Source: Actinomycetota bacterium (GTDB lineage Bacteria; Actinomycetota; Acidimicrobiia; Acidimicrobiales; RAAP-2). From it: a DNA stretch of 64,000 bases. Each line of letters starts with the position of its first letter. The stretch's first letter is position 1. The stretch covers positions 1 to 64,000 of the forward strand of contig JAJPJD010000040.1 of the NCBI GenBank assembly GCA_021324355.1, written 5' to 3'. The position numbers and the translations under genes are program-made. The notes under the pieces were generated by a model. That model was given only the letters and a program-made list of their open reading frames with translations. It did not search any database and had not been told where the DNA came from. Positions 32,363-40,672 of this stretch are shown here, in pieces.

Positions 32363-33082
32363 CTATACCACCCCTTCGCCGAGCTCCTCGGCCGCCACCA
32401 GTGCGACCAGGGTCGACTTCGTGTCGGCCGCCTCGACGGCGGGGTCGACCGCAACGTCGTAGCGGGCCAGCGGCACGAGCAACCCGGTCGGAAGCAAGGG
32501 ACGCTCCGGGTCCCCCACCAGGACCAAGGCACCGGCCCGGGCCACCGACGACAGGGCCGGAGCCATCGCCGCCGCGATGTCGGCCGAGTAGAAGACGTCG
32601 CCGGCAGTGACCACCGTCCCAGCCGCGGCATCGAGCTGGCGGACGTCGCGCACCTCGGCTGCCACCTCGACCCGGTTCAGCTGGGCGTTGCGGGCCACCG
32701 CGGCGGTAGCCACCGGGTCGACGTCGTACGCCCGCACCCGGGCAGCACCAGCCAACGCGGCGGCGATCGCGACCAGGCCCGACCCGCTGCCCACATCGAC
32801 CACCTCCCGCCCGGCCACCAGCTCGGGGTGGTCCAAGACGTGCCGGGCGAGGGCGAGGCCGCCGGCCCAGGCGGTGGCCCAGAACGGCGGGGGCAGCGCG
32901 CCAGACTCGATCTGCGGCTCCAGCCGCTCCCACAGCGCCATGGTGTCCGGTGCCAGGTGGAGCTGGATCTCGGGCACGAGGGGGCACCGCCGCACCTCGG
33001 TCAGTCCCTCGAGCGCGCCGAGGGGTCCTGGCAGGAGCGGGCCGGCCGGCGGGCGCACCCCCGGGTCGGCGCTCAGGTCCAC
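32363..33082 (-). CDS. Class I SAM-dependent methyltransferase (ETFB-lysine/nicotinamide methyltransferase-like)
   Basis: PPFWATAWAGGLALARHVLDHPELVAGREVVDVGSGSGLVAIAAALAGAARVRAYDVDPVATAAVARNAQLN; alternative GTG start at 32977. Confidence 0.78.
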   Translation of the reverse strand: MDLSADPGVRPPAGPLLPGPLGALEGLTEVRRCPLVPEIQLHLAPDTMALWERLEPQIESGALPPPFWATAWAGGLALARHVLDHPELVAGREVVDVGSGSGLVAIAAALAGAARVRAYDVDPVATAAVARNAQLNRVEVAAEVRDVRQLDAAAGTVVTAGDVFYSADIAAAMAPALSSVARAGALVLVGDPERPLLPTGLLVPLARYDVAVDPAVEAADTKSTLVALVAAEELGEGVV

Positions 33083-33092
33083 GGTCCGCCGC

Positions 33093-33905
33093 TCACACCG
33101 GGGTCCACGCCGCCAAGCGGGCCGGGTCGGTCACCAGGACCAGCCGGGTGCCGTGGTTCGCCTCCGGCTCCACCCGCCAGCACCCGTCGGTCCCCAGGGC
33201 ATCGGGCACCGAGCCAGCCGAGGCCATCGCGAACGCCAGGTGGTGGACCCGCCCGGCCCGCTCCCCCAGCCAGCGTGCCAGCGGGCCGGGCCCGGTCGGG
33301 GCGAGGAGGCGCAGGCGACCAGGACCGTGCCAGCGCAGCTCCACCCACTGGAACCCCGGACCGGAGCCCTCGGCGGTGCGGGTCCCGCCGAGCACGTCTT
33401 GGAACAGCCGGGTGCCGTCGTCCAAGGAGCCCACCGCATGGGCGACGTAGACCAGCTCGGCCACCGAGCTCCGACGGGCCCGGACTGGGCGGTCGTGGTG
33501 CTCGTGGGACTCGGCCAGCTGGACCACCACGCCGGGGGCGTCCTTGGGGTGCAAGAACGCCTCCTTCCACTCGGGCGAGGACTCGTCGATCCCGACCGGG
33601 CGGTAGCCGGCGGCCCGGGCGACCTCGAGCGCCTCGCCGAGCCGGGGCACGGTGAAGGTGAGGTGGTGGGGCCCGGGACCGTTGCGGTCGAGGAACCGTC
33701 GCAAGAAGTCGTTCTCCTCGACCCGGTGGGGCTCGAGCACCTCCACCGTCATCCGGTTGGCGTAGTCGAACTGCGTCCAGGTGAACCCGCTCGACGGACC
33801 GCCCGCAAAGGCCGCACCGCCGAGGTGGCCGACGTAGCGGGTCTCGAGGTCGCGGCGTGCCTCGGCAGCCACCGCGACATGGTCGAAGTCTGCGCCCTCG
33901 ATCAC
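33093..33905 (-). CDS. VOC family protein (two-domain)
   Basis: DFDHVAVAAEARRDLETRYVGHLGGAAF; GPHHLTFTVPRLGEALEVARAAGYRPVGI; second VOC-like half with VYVAHAVGSLDDGTRLFQDVLGG. Confidence 0.8.
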   Translation of the reverse strand: MIEGADFDHVAVAAEARRDLETRYVGHLGGAAFAGGPSSGFTWTQFDYANRMTVEVLEPHRVEENDFLRRFLDRNGPGPHHLTFTVPRLGEALEVARAAGYRPVGIDESSPEWKEAFLHPKDAPGVVVQLAESHEHHDRPVRARRSSVAELVYVAHAVGSLDDGTRLFQDVLGGTRTAEGSGPGFQWVELRWHGPGRLRLLAPTGPGPLARWLGERAGRVHHLAFAMASAGSVPDALGTDGCWRVEPEANHGTRLVLVTDPARLAAWTPV

Positions 33906-33965
33906 CGTCTCGGCTCAGCTGGTCGCCCAGTGCTCGGCGCGGCCCCGCCCGGTAGGTTGGCCTCC

Positions 33966-34262
33966 ATGATCGCCGCATTCTCGATCACGCCGATCGGCAC
34001 GGGCGAATCGGTCGGCGACGCGGTGGCCGACGCTGTCCGCCTGGTGCGGGAGAGCGGCCTGCCGAACGAGACCAACGCCATGTTCACCAATGTCGAGGGC
34101 GAGTGGGGCGAGGTGATGGACTTGATCGGTCGCTGCGTGGACGCGGTGTCGGACCGGGCTGGCCGAGTCAGCGTCGTGATCAAGATCGATCATCGACCGG
34201 GTACACGCGGCGCGCTGCGGGCCAAGGTCGATTCGCTCGAGGCCCGCCTCGCCACGCGCTGA
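33966..34262 (+). CDS. MTH1187/YkoF-type thiamine-binding protein
   Basis: MIAAFSITPIGTGESVGDAVADAVRLVRESGLPNETNAMFTNVEGEWGEVMDLIGRCVDAV; typical size and fold pattern. Confidence 0.8.
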   Translation: MIAAFSITPIGTGESVGDAVADAVRLVRESGLPNETNAMFTNVEGEWGEVMDLIGRCVDAVSDRAGRVSVVIKIDHRPGTRGALRAKVDSLEARLATR

Positions 34263-34274
34263 CGGACGCGCCCC

Positions 34275-34859
34275 TCACTCCCCAGCGCGCGGGTACCGGG
34301 TGCCGATCATGGCGTCGCGGGTGACCAAGGTGGCCAGCTGGTCCTCGGTCCAGCCGTCGGTGCCAGCCGGGCGCTGCGGCAGCACCAGGTACCGCTGCTC
34401 GGCGGTCGAGTCGTGCACTCGAATCTCGACGCCGGGATCCACGACCGTGCCGAACTCGGCAAGCACCGCCCGAGGCTCCCGGACCACCCGACTGCGGTAC
34501 TCGAAGCTCTTGTACCACGCCGGGGGGTTGCCGAGCAGTGCGGTCGGGTAGCACGAGCACAAGGTGCACACGATGACGTGGTGCACCGATGGCGTGTCGG
34601 CCAGGACGGCGATGGGGACCGGCTGGGCCACGAGCTCGCCGAGCGTGCCGACCGGATCGGCGAGGAGGCGAGCTCGGTAGTCGGGATCGGCCCATGCCCG
34701 TGCCACGACTCGCGCCCCGAGGGCAGTGCTCGGTTGGTCACCGCCGGGGTCCTCGGCCCGGGCGATCGCGGCGTCGATCTCGGTGGCTCGCACGGAGCCG
34801 TGCTCGACCAAGCCCCGCTCCAGCCGGGCGGCCCGCTCCAGCGGGCTGGACTCGGTCAT
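34275..34859 (-). CDS. nthA: Nitrile hydratase alpha subunit, cobalt-type
   Basis: HHVIVCTLCSCYPTALLGNPPAWYKSFEYRSRVVREPRAVLAEFG; VCTLCSC metal-binding motif (Thr = Co-type). Confidence 0.92.
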   Translation of the reverse strand: MTESSPLERAARLERGLVEHGSVRATEIDAAIARAEDPGGDQPSTALGARVVARAWADPDYRARLLADPVGTLGELVAQPVPIAVLADTPSVHHVIVCTLCSCYPTALLGNPPAWYKSFEYRSRVVREPRAVLAEFGTVVDPGVEIRVHDSTAEQRYLVLPQRPAGTDGWTEDQLATLVTRDAMIGTRYPRAGE

Positions 34860-35449
34860 GGCGCCTCCAGGTCGCTCTCGCCCAGGTCGGCGCTCACGGT
34901 GTGGTCCGCCGACGGCCCGAACAGGTCACGTCCCGAAAAGACCACGGTGTAGACGGACTCGAGGGGGCCGTAGCGGCCGGTGGCGGCGGACTCCTCGGGC
35001 CGGGGCCAGACGCACGCCACCCGCTCGACCCGGCCCACCTGGCGGCGGAGGTACCGGGGGACCCGGCAGTGGCCCGGAACCACCCGGTTGGCCACTCGGA
35101 CCTGGTCGCCGGGAGCGAAGCGACCTGGAGTCGGCGGCACCAGGGCCGGGCGAGTCACCGGATCTGCGCCCCGACCCTCGAGCATTCCGTGCTCGGCGGC
35201 CAGCCGCTCCAGCGCCCACAGCCAGCGCTCGTAGTAGCTCGACGTCAGGTACTGGACGGGCGGCATCTGCTCGATCAGGTAGCGGAAGCGGTCGATGGTG
35301 GTCCGACGCAGGAGGACCCCGGCCATGGCCCAGACCCGCCCCTCCCACGGAGCGTGGAACACGGCCTCGTCGTCGGTCACCGGCACCGGGCCGAACCCGT
35401 GCATCCCCCCCATGTCGTGCACGCCGTCCACCGAGAGAGTGTCGCGCAC
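34856..35449 (-). CDS. nthB: Nitrile hydratase beta subunit
   Basis: VDGVHDMGGMHGFGPVPV N-terminus; F..GDQVRVANRVVPGHCRVPRYLRRQVGRVERV; 4-nt overlap with alpha. Confidence 0.9.
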   Translation of the reverse strand: MRDTLSVDGVHDMGGMHGFGPVPVTDDEAVFHAPWEGRVWAMAGVLLRRTTIDRFRYLIEQMPPVQYLTSSYYERWLWALERLAAEHGMLEGRGADPVTRPALVPPTPGRFAPGDQVRVANRVVPGHCRVPRYLRRQVGRVERVACVWPRPEESAATGRYGPLESVYTVVFSGRDLFGPSADHTVSADLGESDLEAP

Positions 35450-35482
35450 GCACCTGGCCCACCATGGCGGGAACGCCGCGGA

Positions 35483-36211
35483 TCAGGAGCCTGGCGACCT
35501 GCCGTCCTGCGATCCTGGAGCCTCGAGCCACCACCGCATCGACAGATCGGCCACCGGCGGCGGGACCCGGTGGCCGCCATCGAATTCCTCGAACCAGACG
35601 TCGTACCCCGCCCCGCGCAGCGCAGGGACGAAGGCTCGGCTGCAGGCATCGATTGGGAGGATGGGATCGTGGGTGCCATGCGAGACGAAGACCCGGGGCC
35701 GACCGACTGGCTCGGGAACGACGATGAAGCCGGGGGAGAACGCGAGCACCGTTTCGAAGACGTCACCGTTGGAGAGCCCGACCGACAGCGCGTAGGAGGC
35801 GCCGTCGGACACGCCCCCGAGGGCCAGCCTCCTCATGTCGGTGCGAATCCGAGTGCCGAGCCCCTCGAGGACCCGGTCCAAGAAGGCAACATCGGGGCCG
35901 AACCGTCGATCGACGATGAGGTCCCAGGTCTGCTCATCCCGGGAGTCCGGCGCAACCAGGATCACCCCGTGGCGATCGGCTGCCGCCAGCACCGCCCGCA
36001 GGTGCGCCGCGCCCGATCCGGTGGCGCCGTGCAGGAAGACCAGCACCGGTGCGTCGGACTGGGCGGTGTCGGGAACATAGAGCACTCCGTCGCGGAGCCC
36101 TTCGCCCATGCCGAGGGGCTCGTGCCGGGTCCCCGAGGGCCCGGCGCAGGGCCGGGCCCGGTACTCGAGCCGGCCGGGGCCAAGCCCGTCACCGCCCGGC
36201 TGGCCGGCCAC
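35483..36211 (-). CDS. Alpha/beta hydrolase (PHB depolymerase / carboxylesterase-like)
   Basis: APVLVFLHGATGSGAAHLRAVL; RRLALGGVSDGASYALSVGL; VFVSHGTHDPILPID. Confidence 0.82.
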   Translation of the reverse strand: MAGQPGGDGLGPGRLEYRARPCAGPSGTRHEPLGMGEGLRDGVLYVPDTAQSDAPVLVFLHGATGSGAAHLRAVLAAADRHGVILVAPDSRDEQTWDLIVDRRFGPDVAFLDRVLEGLGTRIRTDMRRLALGGVSDGASYALSVGLSNGDVFETVLAFSPGFIVVPEPVGRPRVFVSHGTHDPILPIDACSRAFVPALRGAGYDVWFEEFDGGHRVPPPVADLSMRWWLEAPGSQDGRSPGS

Positions 36212-36274
36212 CGGCCTACTCGGCGACCGGTTGGGTACGAGTCACGCCCAACCTAAAGACGGCGGGCATGACGG

Positions 36275-36976
36275 TCAGCCGACCTCATTGCCCCGGCCAC
36301 GAACCGCCCTGCTGCGGAGCTGTCGTAACAGGGCCTGCTCGTCGCTGCCCAAGCGCTTGGCGAGGACGTCGTGGGTTGGTCGACTCTGCATCCGATCGGT
36401 CAGCAGCGCGAGGTTCCCGGCCGTGTGCTCGAGCTGGCTCTTGAGCGCGTCGCGCTCCTCGGCGAGGGCCCTGGCTTCGGCCTTCGTGCGGGCGAGCGTC
36501 CGTTCGAGCTCGGCGTTCTGACGCTCCAACCGTTCGATTCGACGGCGTGCCCACGAATCGCTCTCGGTGCTCCCCTGGGCAGCACCGGCCGTGATGGTCT
36601 CGACCACCCGGGCGAGCAGGGTCGCAGCCAGCTTCTCGTAATCAAGCGGCTCGGCCTCGGAGCTCCAGTGGCCAGGGTCCGGTTCCTGGGCATGGTCCGG
36701 CTCCTGGGCTTGGTCCGGCGGCGTCACGTTGGCGGCCGACGGGCTGGACCCGTTCGGTCGTGCCGTCGCGGCGATGGAGAAGGTTCGCTTTCCTTTCGTC
36801 GTCCGGGTGAGTTCACCGGAGCGCTCCATCGACGACAGCAGTTGCGTGAACCCGGCCGCCGACCCCTCGTAGCCGACGGCCTGGCGGAGCTTCGCGGTTG
36901 CCCGCCCACTGCGGTCTTCAACTGGACCATTCGAGGCGAGAAATGTCGCGATCCTTTGTCGGGTCGAAGAAGCCAT
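36275..36976 (-). CDS. Hypothetical protein: winged-helix-like N-terminus plus C-terminal coiled coil
   Basis: MASSTRQRIATFLASNGPVEDRSGRATAKLRQAVGYEGSAAGFTQLLSSMERSGELTRTTKGKRTFSI; C-terminal RRRIERLERQNAELERTLARTKAEARALAEERDALKSQLEHTAG heptads. Confidence 0.65.
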   Translation of the reverse strand: MASSTRQRIATFLASNGPVEDRSGRATAKLRQAVGYEGSAAGFTQLLSSMERSGELTRTTKGKRTFSIAATARPNGSSPSAANVTPPDQAQEPDHAQEPDPGHWSSEAEPLDYEKLAATLLARVVETITAGAAQGSTESDSWARRRIERLERQNAELERTLARTKAEARALAEERDALKSQLEHTAGNLALLTDRMQSRPTHDVLAKRLGSDEQALLRQLRSRAVRGRGNEVG

Positions 36977-37182
36977 GGTGCCTTTCTCGCTTTTCACTGA
37001 GCAATCGACTGCGTCAGCGCACGAAAGACTGCGACGCAGCTTCAGCGTACACGCCCAGTCTTGCGGCTCGACCTCGACATTACCTTGCTCGTCACACGGC
37101 CGGTGAACTTTGCAGAACTGCAATGATTCGCGGGCGTTCCTTCCCCACTAGCTGTTGCTCTCGCCACCACCTGGGCGCGGCA

Positions 37183-37362
37183 TTACCGATCGCTGTGATC
37201 CTCGGCGCTCGTGACGGATCGCTCGCCCCCGTCCTTGATGGCCGGATTGATGCGCTGGCACCTCGAGCACCACGCGACGGGGGCGTCCTCGTCGGACGGG
37301 TGCACGAGCGAGCCACAGCTCGAACAGCGCCAGATGATCGGCGACTGTGTGCTGTCGGACAT
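37183..37362 (-). CDS. Small (59 aa) zinc-ribbon protein, absent from the ORF track
   Basis: Manual reverse translation: MSDSTQSPIIWRCSSCGSLVHPSDEDAPVAWCSRCQRINPAIKDGGERSVTSAEDHSDR*; two CxxC knuckles; AAGGGAGG Shine-Dalgarno-like sequence upstream. Confidence 0.7.
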   Translation of the reverse strand: MSDSTQSPIIWRCSSCGSLVHPSDEDAPVAWCSRCQRINPAIKDGGERSVTSAEDHSDR

Positions 37363-37652
37363 CGGCTCTCCAAACCTCCCTTGGTGCCGAGGCTACCTTC
37401 CCCCCCGCAACGCGCCGGCGAACCGGCGTCGGCGATCGCTCACTCAGACACGGCGCATCGCCGGTGCCGATCCTCACTTCGGGGTCGGTCGATCGAGACA
37501 CGAGCGCTCCATGCGGTACTGGTTCGGACCACCTCGGCCGAGGTCGCCCAGAGCGTCACGCCGCACGCCAGGGGTCCCGCCCTTATGCTGGAAGGCCCGG
37601 TCGCCGACGTCTGGCGATGTCCCGACGTCGTCGGGGACAGGAGGTGCCAGCG

Positions 37653-39377
37653 ATGCAACGGGCCACCATCGGCAGCCTGGCCGAGCTCAGGTCCACCGGG
37701 TTGCTGACCGGGAAGGTCGGATCCCAGCCGGTCTGCGTCTTTTGGACCGAGGATCAGGCGTTCGCGGTTGACGATCGCTGCCCCCACATGGGGTTCCCGC
37801 TGCACCGAGGCACCGTGGAGCATGGACTGCTGACCTGCCATTGGCACCACGCTCGCTTCGACCTGGCATCGGGCGGAACGCTCGACCCGTTCGCCGACGA
37901 CGTCCGCACCCACCGGGTCGACATCGCTGGGGATGACGTCGTCGTCACCCTCCACGATGAGGCCAGCGCGGTCGACCGGCACCTGCGGCGCCTAGAAGAG
38001 GGACTGGAACAGGGATTGAACCTGGTCATCGCCAAGGCGGTGCTCGACCTGCTCGACCGTCTGGGCCCGGCTCGGGGTGCAGCGGCCGCATTCGCCACCG
38101 GCATGCAGTTCGGCACCCGAAACCGCGATGCCGGTTGGGGCGCCGGGCTGACCGTGCTCACTGCGATGATGAACGTCCTCGACCGGCTGGACCCCGCCGA
38201 TCGTGGCCTCGCCCTGGTCCATGGCCTGGCGTTCGTGTCACGCGACACGAGGGGCCGGCCGCCGAGGTTCCCGCTCGCCCCGCTGTCGTCGGCCATCCCG
38301 CCGGAGCGCCTCGCCAGTTGGTATCGGCGGTTCCTCGATACGAGAAGCGGTGACGCCGCCGAGCGGGTCCTGGCGACCGCGGCTGGATGCGCCGACCAGG
38401 CCGAGCTGGCCCGCATGATGGGGACCGGAGTCACTGACCACGTCTTCGTCGACGGCGGCCACACCATCGACTTCACCAACAAGGCGTTCGAGGCGCTCGA
38501 CCACCTGGGGTGGGAACGCGCGGCCGAGGTCCTCCCGACGCTCGCGCACCAAAGCGCGGCCGCCTCGCGCTCGGAGGAGACCGGGACGTGGCGCCATCCC
38601 CACGACCTGGCCGCCATCCTCGAACCGGTGCAGCACGGCGGGGCTCCCGAACCTGGCGACGACCGCGCCAGCGACCAAGACATCGACCGACTCGCGTGGA
38701 CGCTGCTCGAGGATCAACCGTCCGGTGTCGTGGCCGGCCTCGACGACGCGTGCCGCCGGGGGGCCAGCTACGAGCAGCTCGCTCGGGCCGTCGCGTACGC
38801 GGCCGCGCTGCGCTTGGTTCGGTTCCACACGCAGAACGACCACGCGGACTGGGACGAGGTCCATCACGGGTTCACGGCCGCCAACGCGGTGCACCAGCTC
38901 ACCCGCCGTGCCCCAGACCGCTGGCTTGCCCGAGGCATCTACCAGGTTGCGGCCAAGGTGTTCCTCGACCGCTTCTTGAACGTGCCGGCGGCGCGCCTGC
39001 CGGGCCGCCGCGCCGAGGCGTCCCCGCCGGCGGATCTCGACCGGCTCCAGGAGTGCTGGGATCACCAGGGCATGGTCGACGAGGCCGGCAGCATCGTCTA
39101 CCACTGGGTCCGCTCGGGCAAGGACCAGGGCGCGGTCATCGCCAGGCTGGGCGCCGCCTTGCTGGCCGAAGACGCCGAGTTCCACTGGTACCAGACATAC
39201 GAGGCGGCGGTCCGCCAGGCCAGTGCGTGGCCTGCTGGATCAGAGCAGGCCGCCCTGATCCTGGCCGGAGCGGCCCGCTTCCTCGCCGCCCACACGCCGA
39301 CTCGCCGAGAGCTGGCCCAGGTGGTCCGCATCGCGACCCGGCTGCGCAGGGGCGACGCGCTCTACGAGGAGCTCTGA
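37653..39377 (+). CDS. Rieske [2Fe-2S] domain protein with long helical C-terminal domain
   Basis: CPHMGFPLHRGTVEHGLLTCHWHHARFDLASG (CxH...CxxH); about 450 further residues in the same frame; GGAGG 9 nt before ATG. Confidence 0.85.
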   Translation: MQRATIGSLAELRSTGLLTGKVGSQPVCVFWTEDQAFAVDDRCPHMGFPLHRGTVEHGLLTCHWHHARFDLASGGTLDPFADDVRTHRVDIAGDDVVVTLHDEASAVDRHLRRLEEGLEQGLNLVIAKAVLDLLDRLGPARGAAAAFATGMQFGTRNRDAGWGAGLTVLTAMMNVLDRLDPADRGLALVHGLAFVSRDTRGRPPRFPLAPLSSAIPPERLASWYRRFLDTRSGDAAERVLATAAGCADQAELARMMGTGVTDHVFVDGGHTIDFTNKAFEALDHLGWERAAEVLPTLAHQSAAASRSEETGTWRHPHDLAAILEPVQHGGAPEPGDDRASDQDIDRLAWTLLEDQPSGVVAGLDDACRRGASYEQLARAVAYAAALRLVRFHTQNDHADWDEVHHGFTAANAVHQLTRRAPDRWLARGIYQVAAKVFLDRFLNVPAARLPGRRAEASPPADLDRLQECWDHQGMVDEAGSIVYHWVRSGKDQGAVIARLGAALLAEDAEFHWYQTYEAAVRQASAWPAGSEQAALILAGAARFLAAHTPTRRELAQVVRIATRLRRGDALYEEL

Positions 39378-39440
39378 GCGGCGAGCGGCACGACCGACCA
39401 GGCCGAAGGGGCGTGCCGCATGGCGTGGGACTGGGCCGAG

Positions 39441-39734
39441 CTAGCCGTCGAGCTCCAGCCAGTGCCGACTGGACTCCACGACCTCGATCTCGGGGTGTGA
39501 CCACACGAAGCGTTCGGCTTGATCGAGGACCTGGCCGGCCAGGGTGGGGCTGGCCGCGACCACGCTGAACCCGAGCACCGCTCGTTGGTGACGGTCCTGG
39601 TGGTCGACCTCGCACGCCGACACGCCGAAACGCCGCTTAGAGGACTCGACCAGGTGGCGCACCACCGAGCGCTTGGCCTTGAGCGAGGTGCTCTGTGGAA
39701 TGTGGAGCTCGATCCGGAGCGCGGCCACGTGCAT
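39441..39734 (-). CDS. DUF503 (YlxP-like) family protein
   Basis: MHVAALRIELHIPQSTSLKAKRSVVRHLVESSKRRFGVSACEVDHQDRHQRAVLGFSVVA. Confidence 0.85.
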   Translation of the reverse strand: MHVAALRIELHIPQSTSLKAKRSVVRHLVESSKRRFGVSACEVDHQDRHQRAVLGFSVVAASPTLAGQVLDQAERFVWSHPEIEVVESSRHWLELDG

Positions 39735-39821
39735 GGCGACATCCTGCCTGTCGGCGGCGGTCGCCGGCTGCTGGTCGGTGGTGCCCGTGCCCGGTGCTGG
39801 GCCATCTCGTAGGCTCCGGAC

Positions 39822-40655
39822 GTGCCGACCCTTGCCGAGCGCCTGGGGTACGGGGCCGAGGATCGGGTCCTCATCTTGAACTGCGACGACCTCGGCTTCT
39901 GCCACTCGGCCAACGTCGGGGTCTACGAGGCCTTGCGCCGCGGTCTGGGGACCAGCGCCAGCCTGATGGTGCCCTGCCCGTGGGCGGCGGAGGCGGCCGC
40001 CGAGTACGCCGGCGAGGACGTCGGCGTGCACCTCACCCTCACTTCGGAATGGGCCTCCTATCGCTGGGGGCCGGTCACCGCCTCGACGTCGCTGGTGGAT
40101 CGGACCGGACGCTTCCCTCGCACCGTCGAGGAGGTCTGGAGCCACGCGACGATCGAAGAGGCTCGCCGGGAGTGCCGGGCCCAAGTCGAGCTGGCGCTGG
40201 AGTGGGGCGTCGACGTCACCCACCTCGACGCCCACATGGGCACCGTCCAGACCAATCCCGTGCTCTTCGAGGTCTACCTCGAGCTCGCGGCCGACCATCG
40301 CCTCCCCTTGCGACTCTCCGGTGCTGACACCGAGGAAGTCCTCGGGTTCCCATTCCGACAACCAGCAGCAGAGCGGGGCGTGGTCTTCCCGGACCACTTC
40401 ATCTACGTCCCCGGCGTCGGCAGCCGCTCGACGCTCCTCGAGCTCGTCCCGAAGCTCCGGCCGGGGGTGACCGAGGCCTACCTCCATCCCGCAGTTGACA
40501 GCCCCGAGCTCCGGGCGGCCGCGCCGGACTGGGAGCGGCGGGTCGACGACCACCAGCTCCTGGTCCACGACGACGACTTCCGCCAGCTCCTCGAGCGCCA
40601 CCGGGTGCGGCTCACCGGATTCCGCGAGCTCCGGGATTGCATGCGAGCGGGCTGA
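39822..40655 (+). CDS. ChbG/HpnK family (YdjC-like) carbohydrate deacetylase
   Basis: VLILNCDDLGFCHSANVGVYEALRRGLGTSASLMVPCPWA; DVGVHLTLTSEW; VTHLDAHMGTV. Confidence 0.88.
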   Translation: MPTLAERLGYGAEDRVLILNCDDLGFCHSANVGVYEALRRGLGTSASLMVPCPWAAEAAAEYAGEDVGVHLTLTSEWASYRWGPVTASTSLVDRTGRFPRTVEEVWSHATIEEARRECRAQVELALEWGVDVTHLDAHMGTVQTNPVLFEVYLELAADHRLPLRLSGADTEEVLGFPFRQPAAERGVVFPDHFIYVPGVGSRSTLLELVPKLRPGVTEAYLHPAVDSPELRAAAPDWERRVDDHQLLVHDDDFRQLLERHRVRLTGFRELRDCMRAG

Positions 40656-40672
40656 GCGGTCGACGAGGATCG

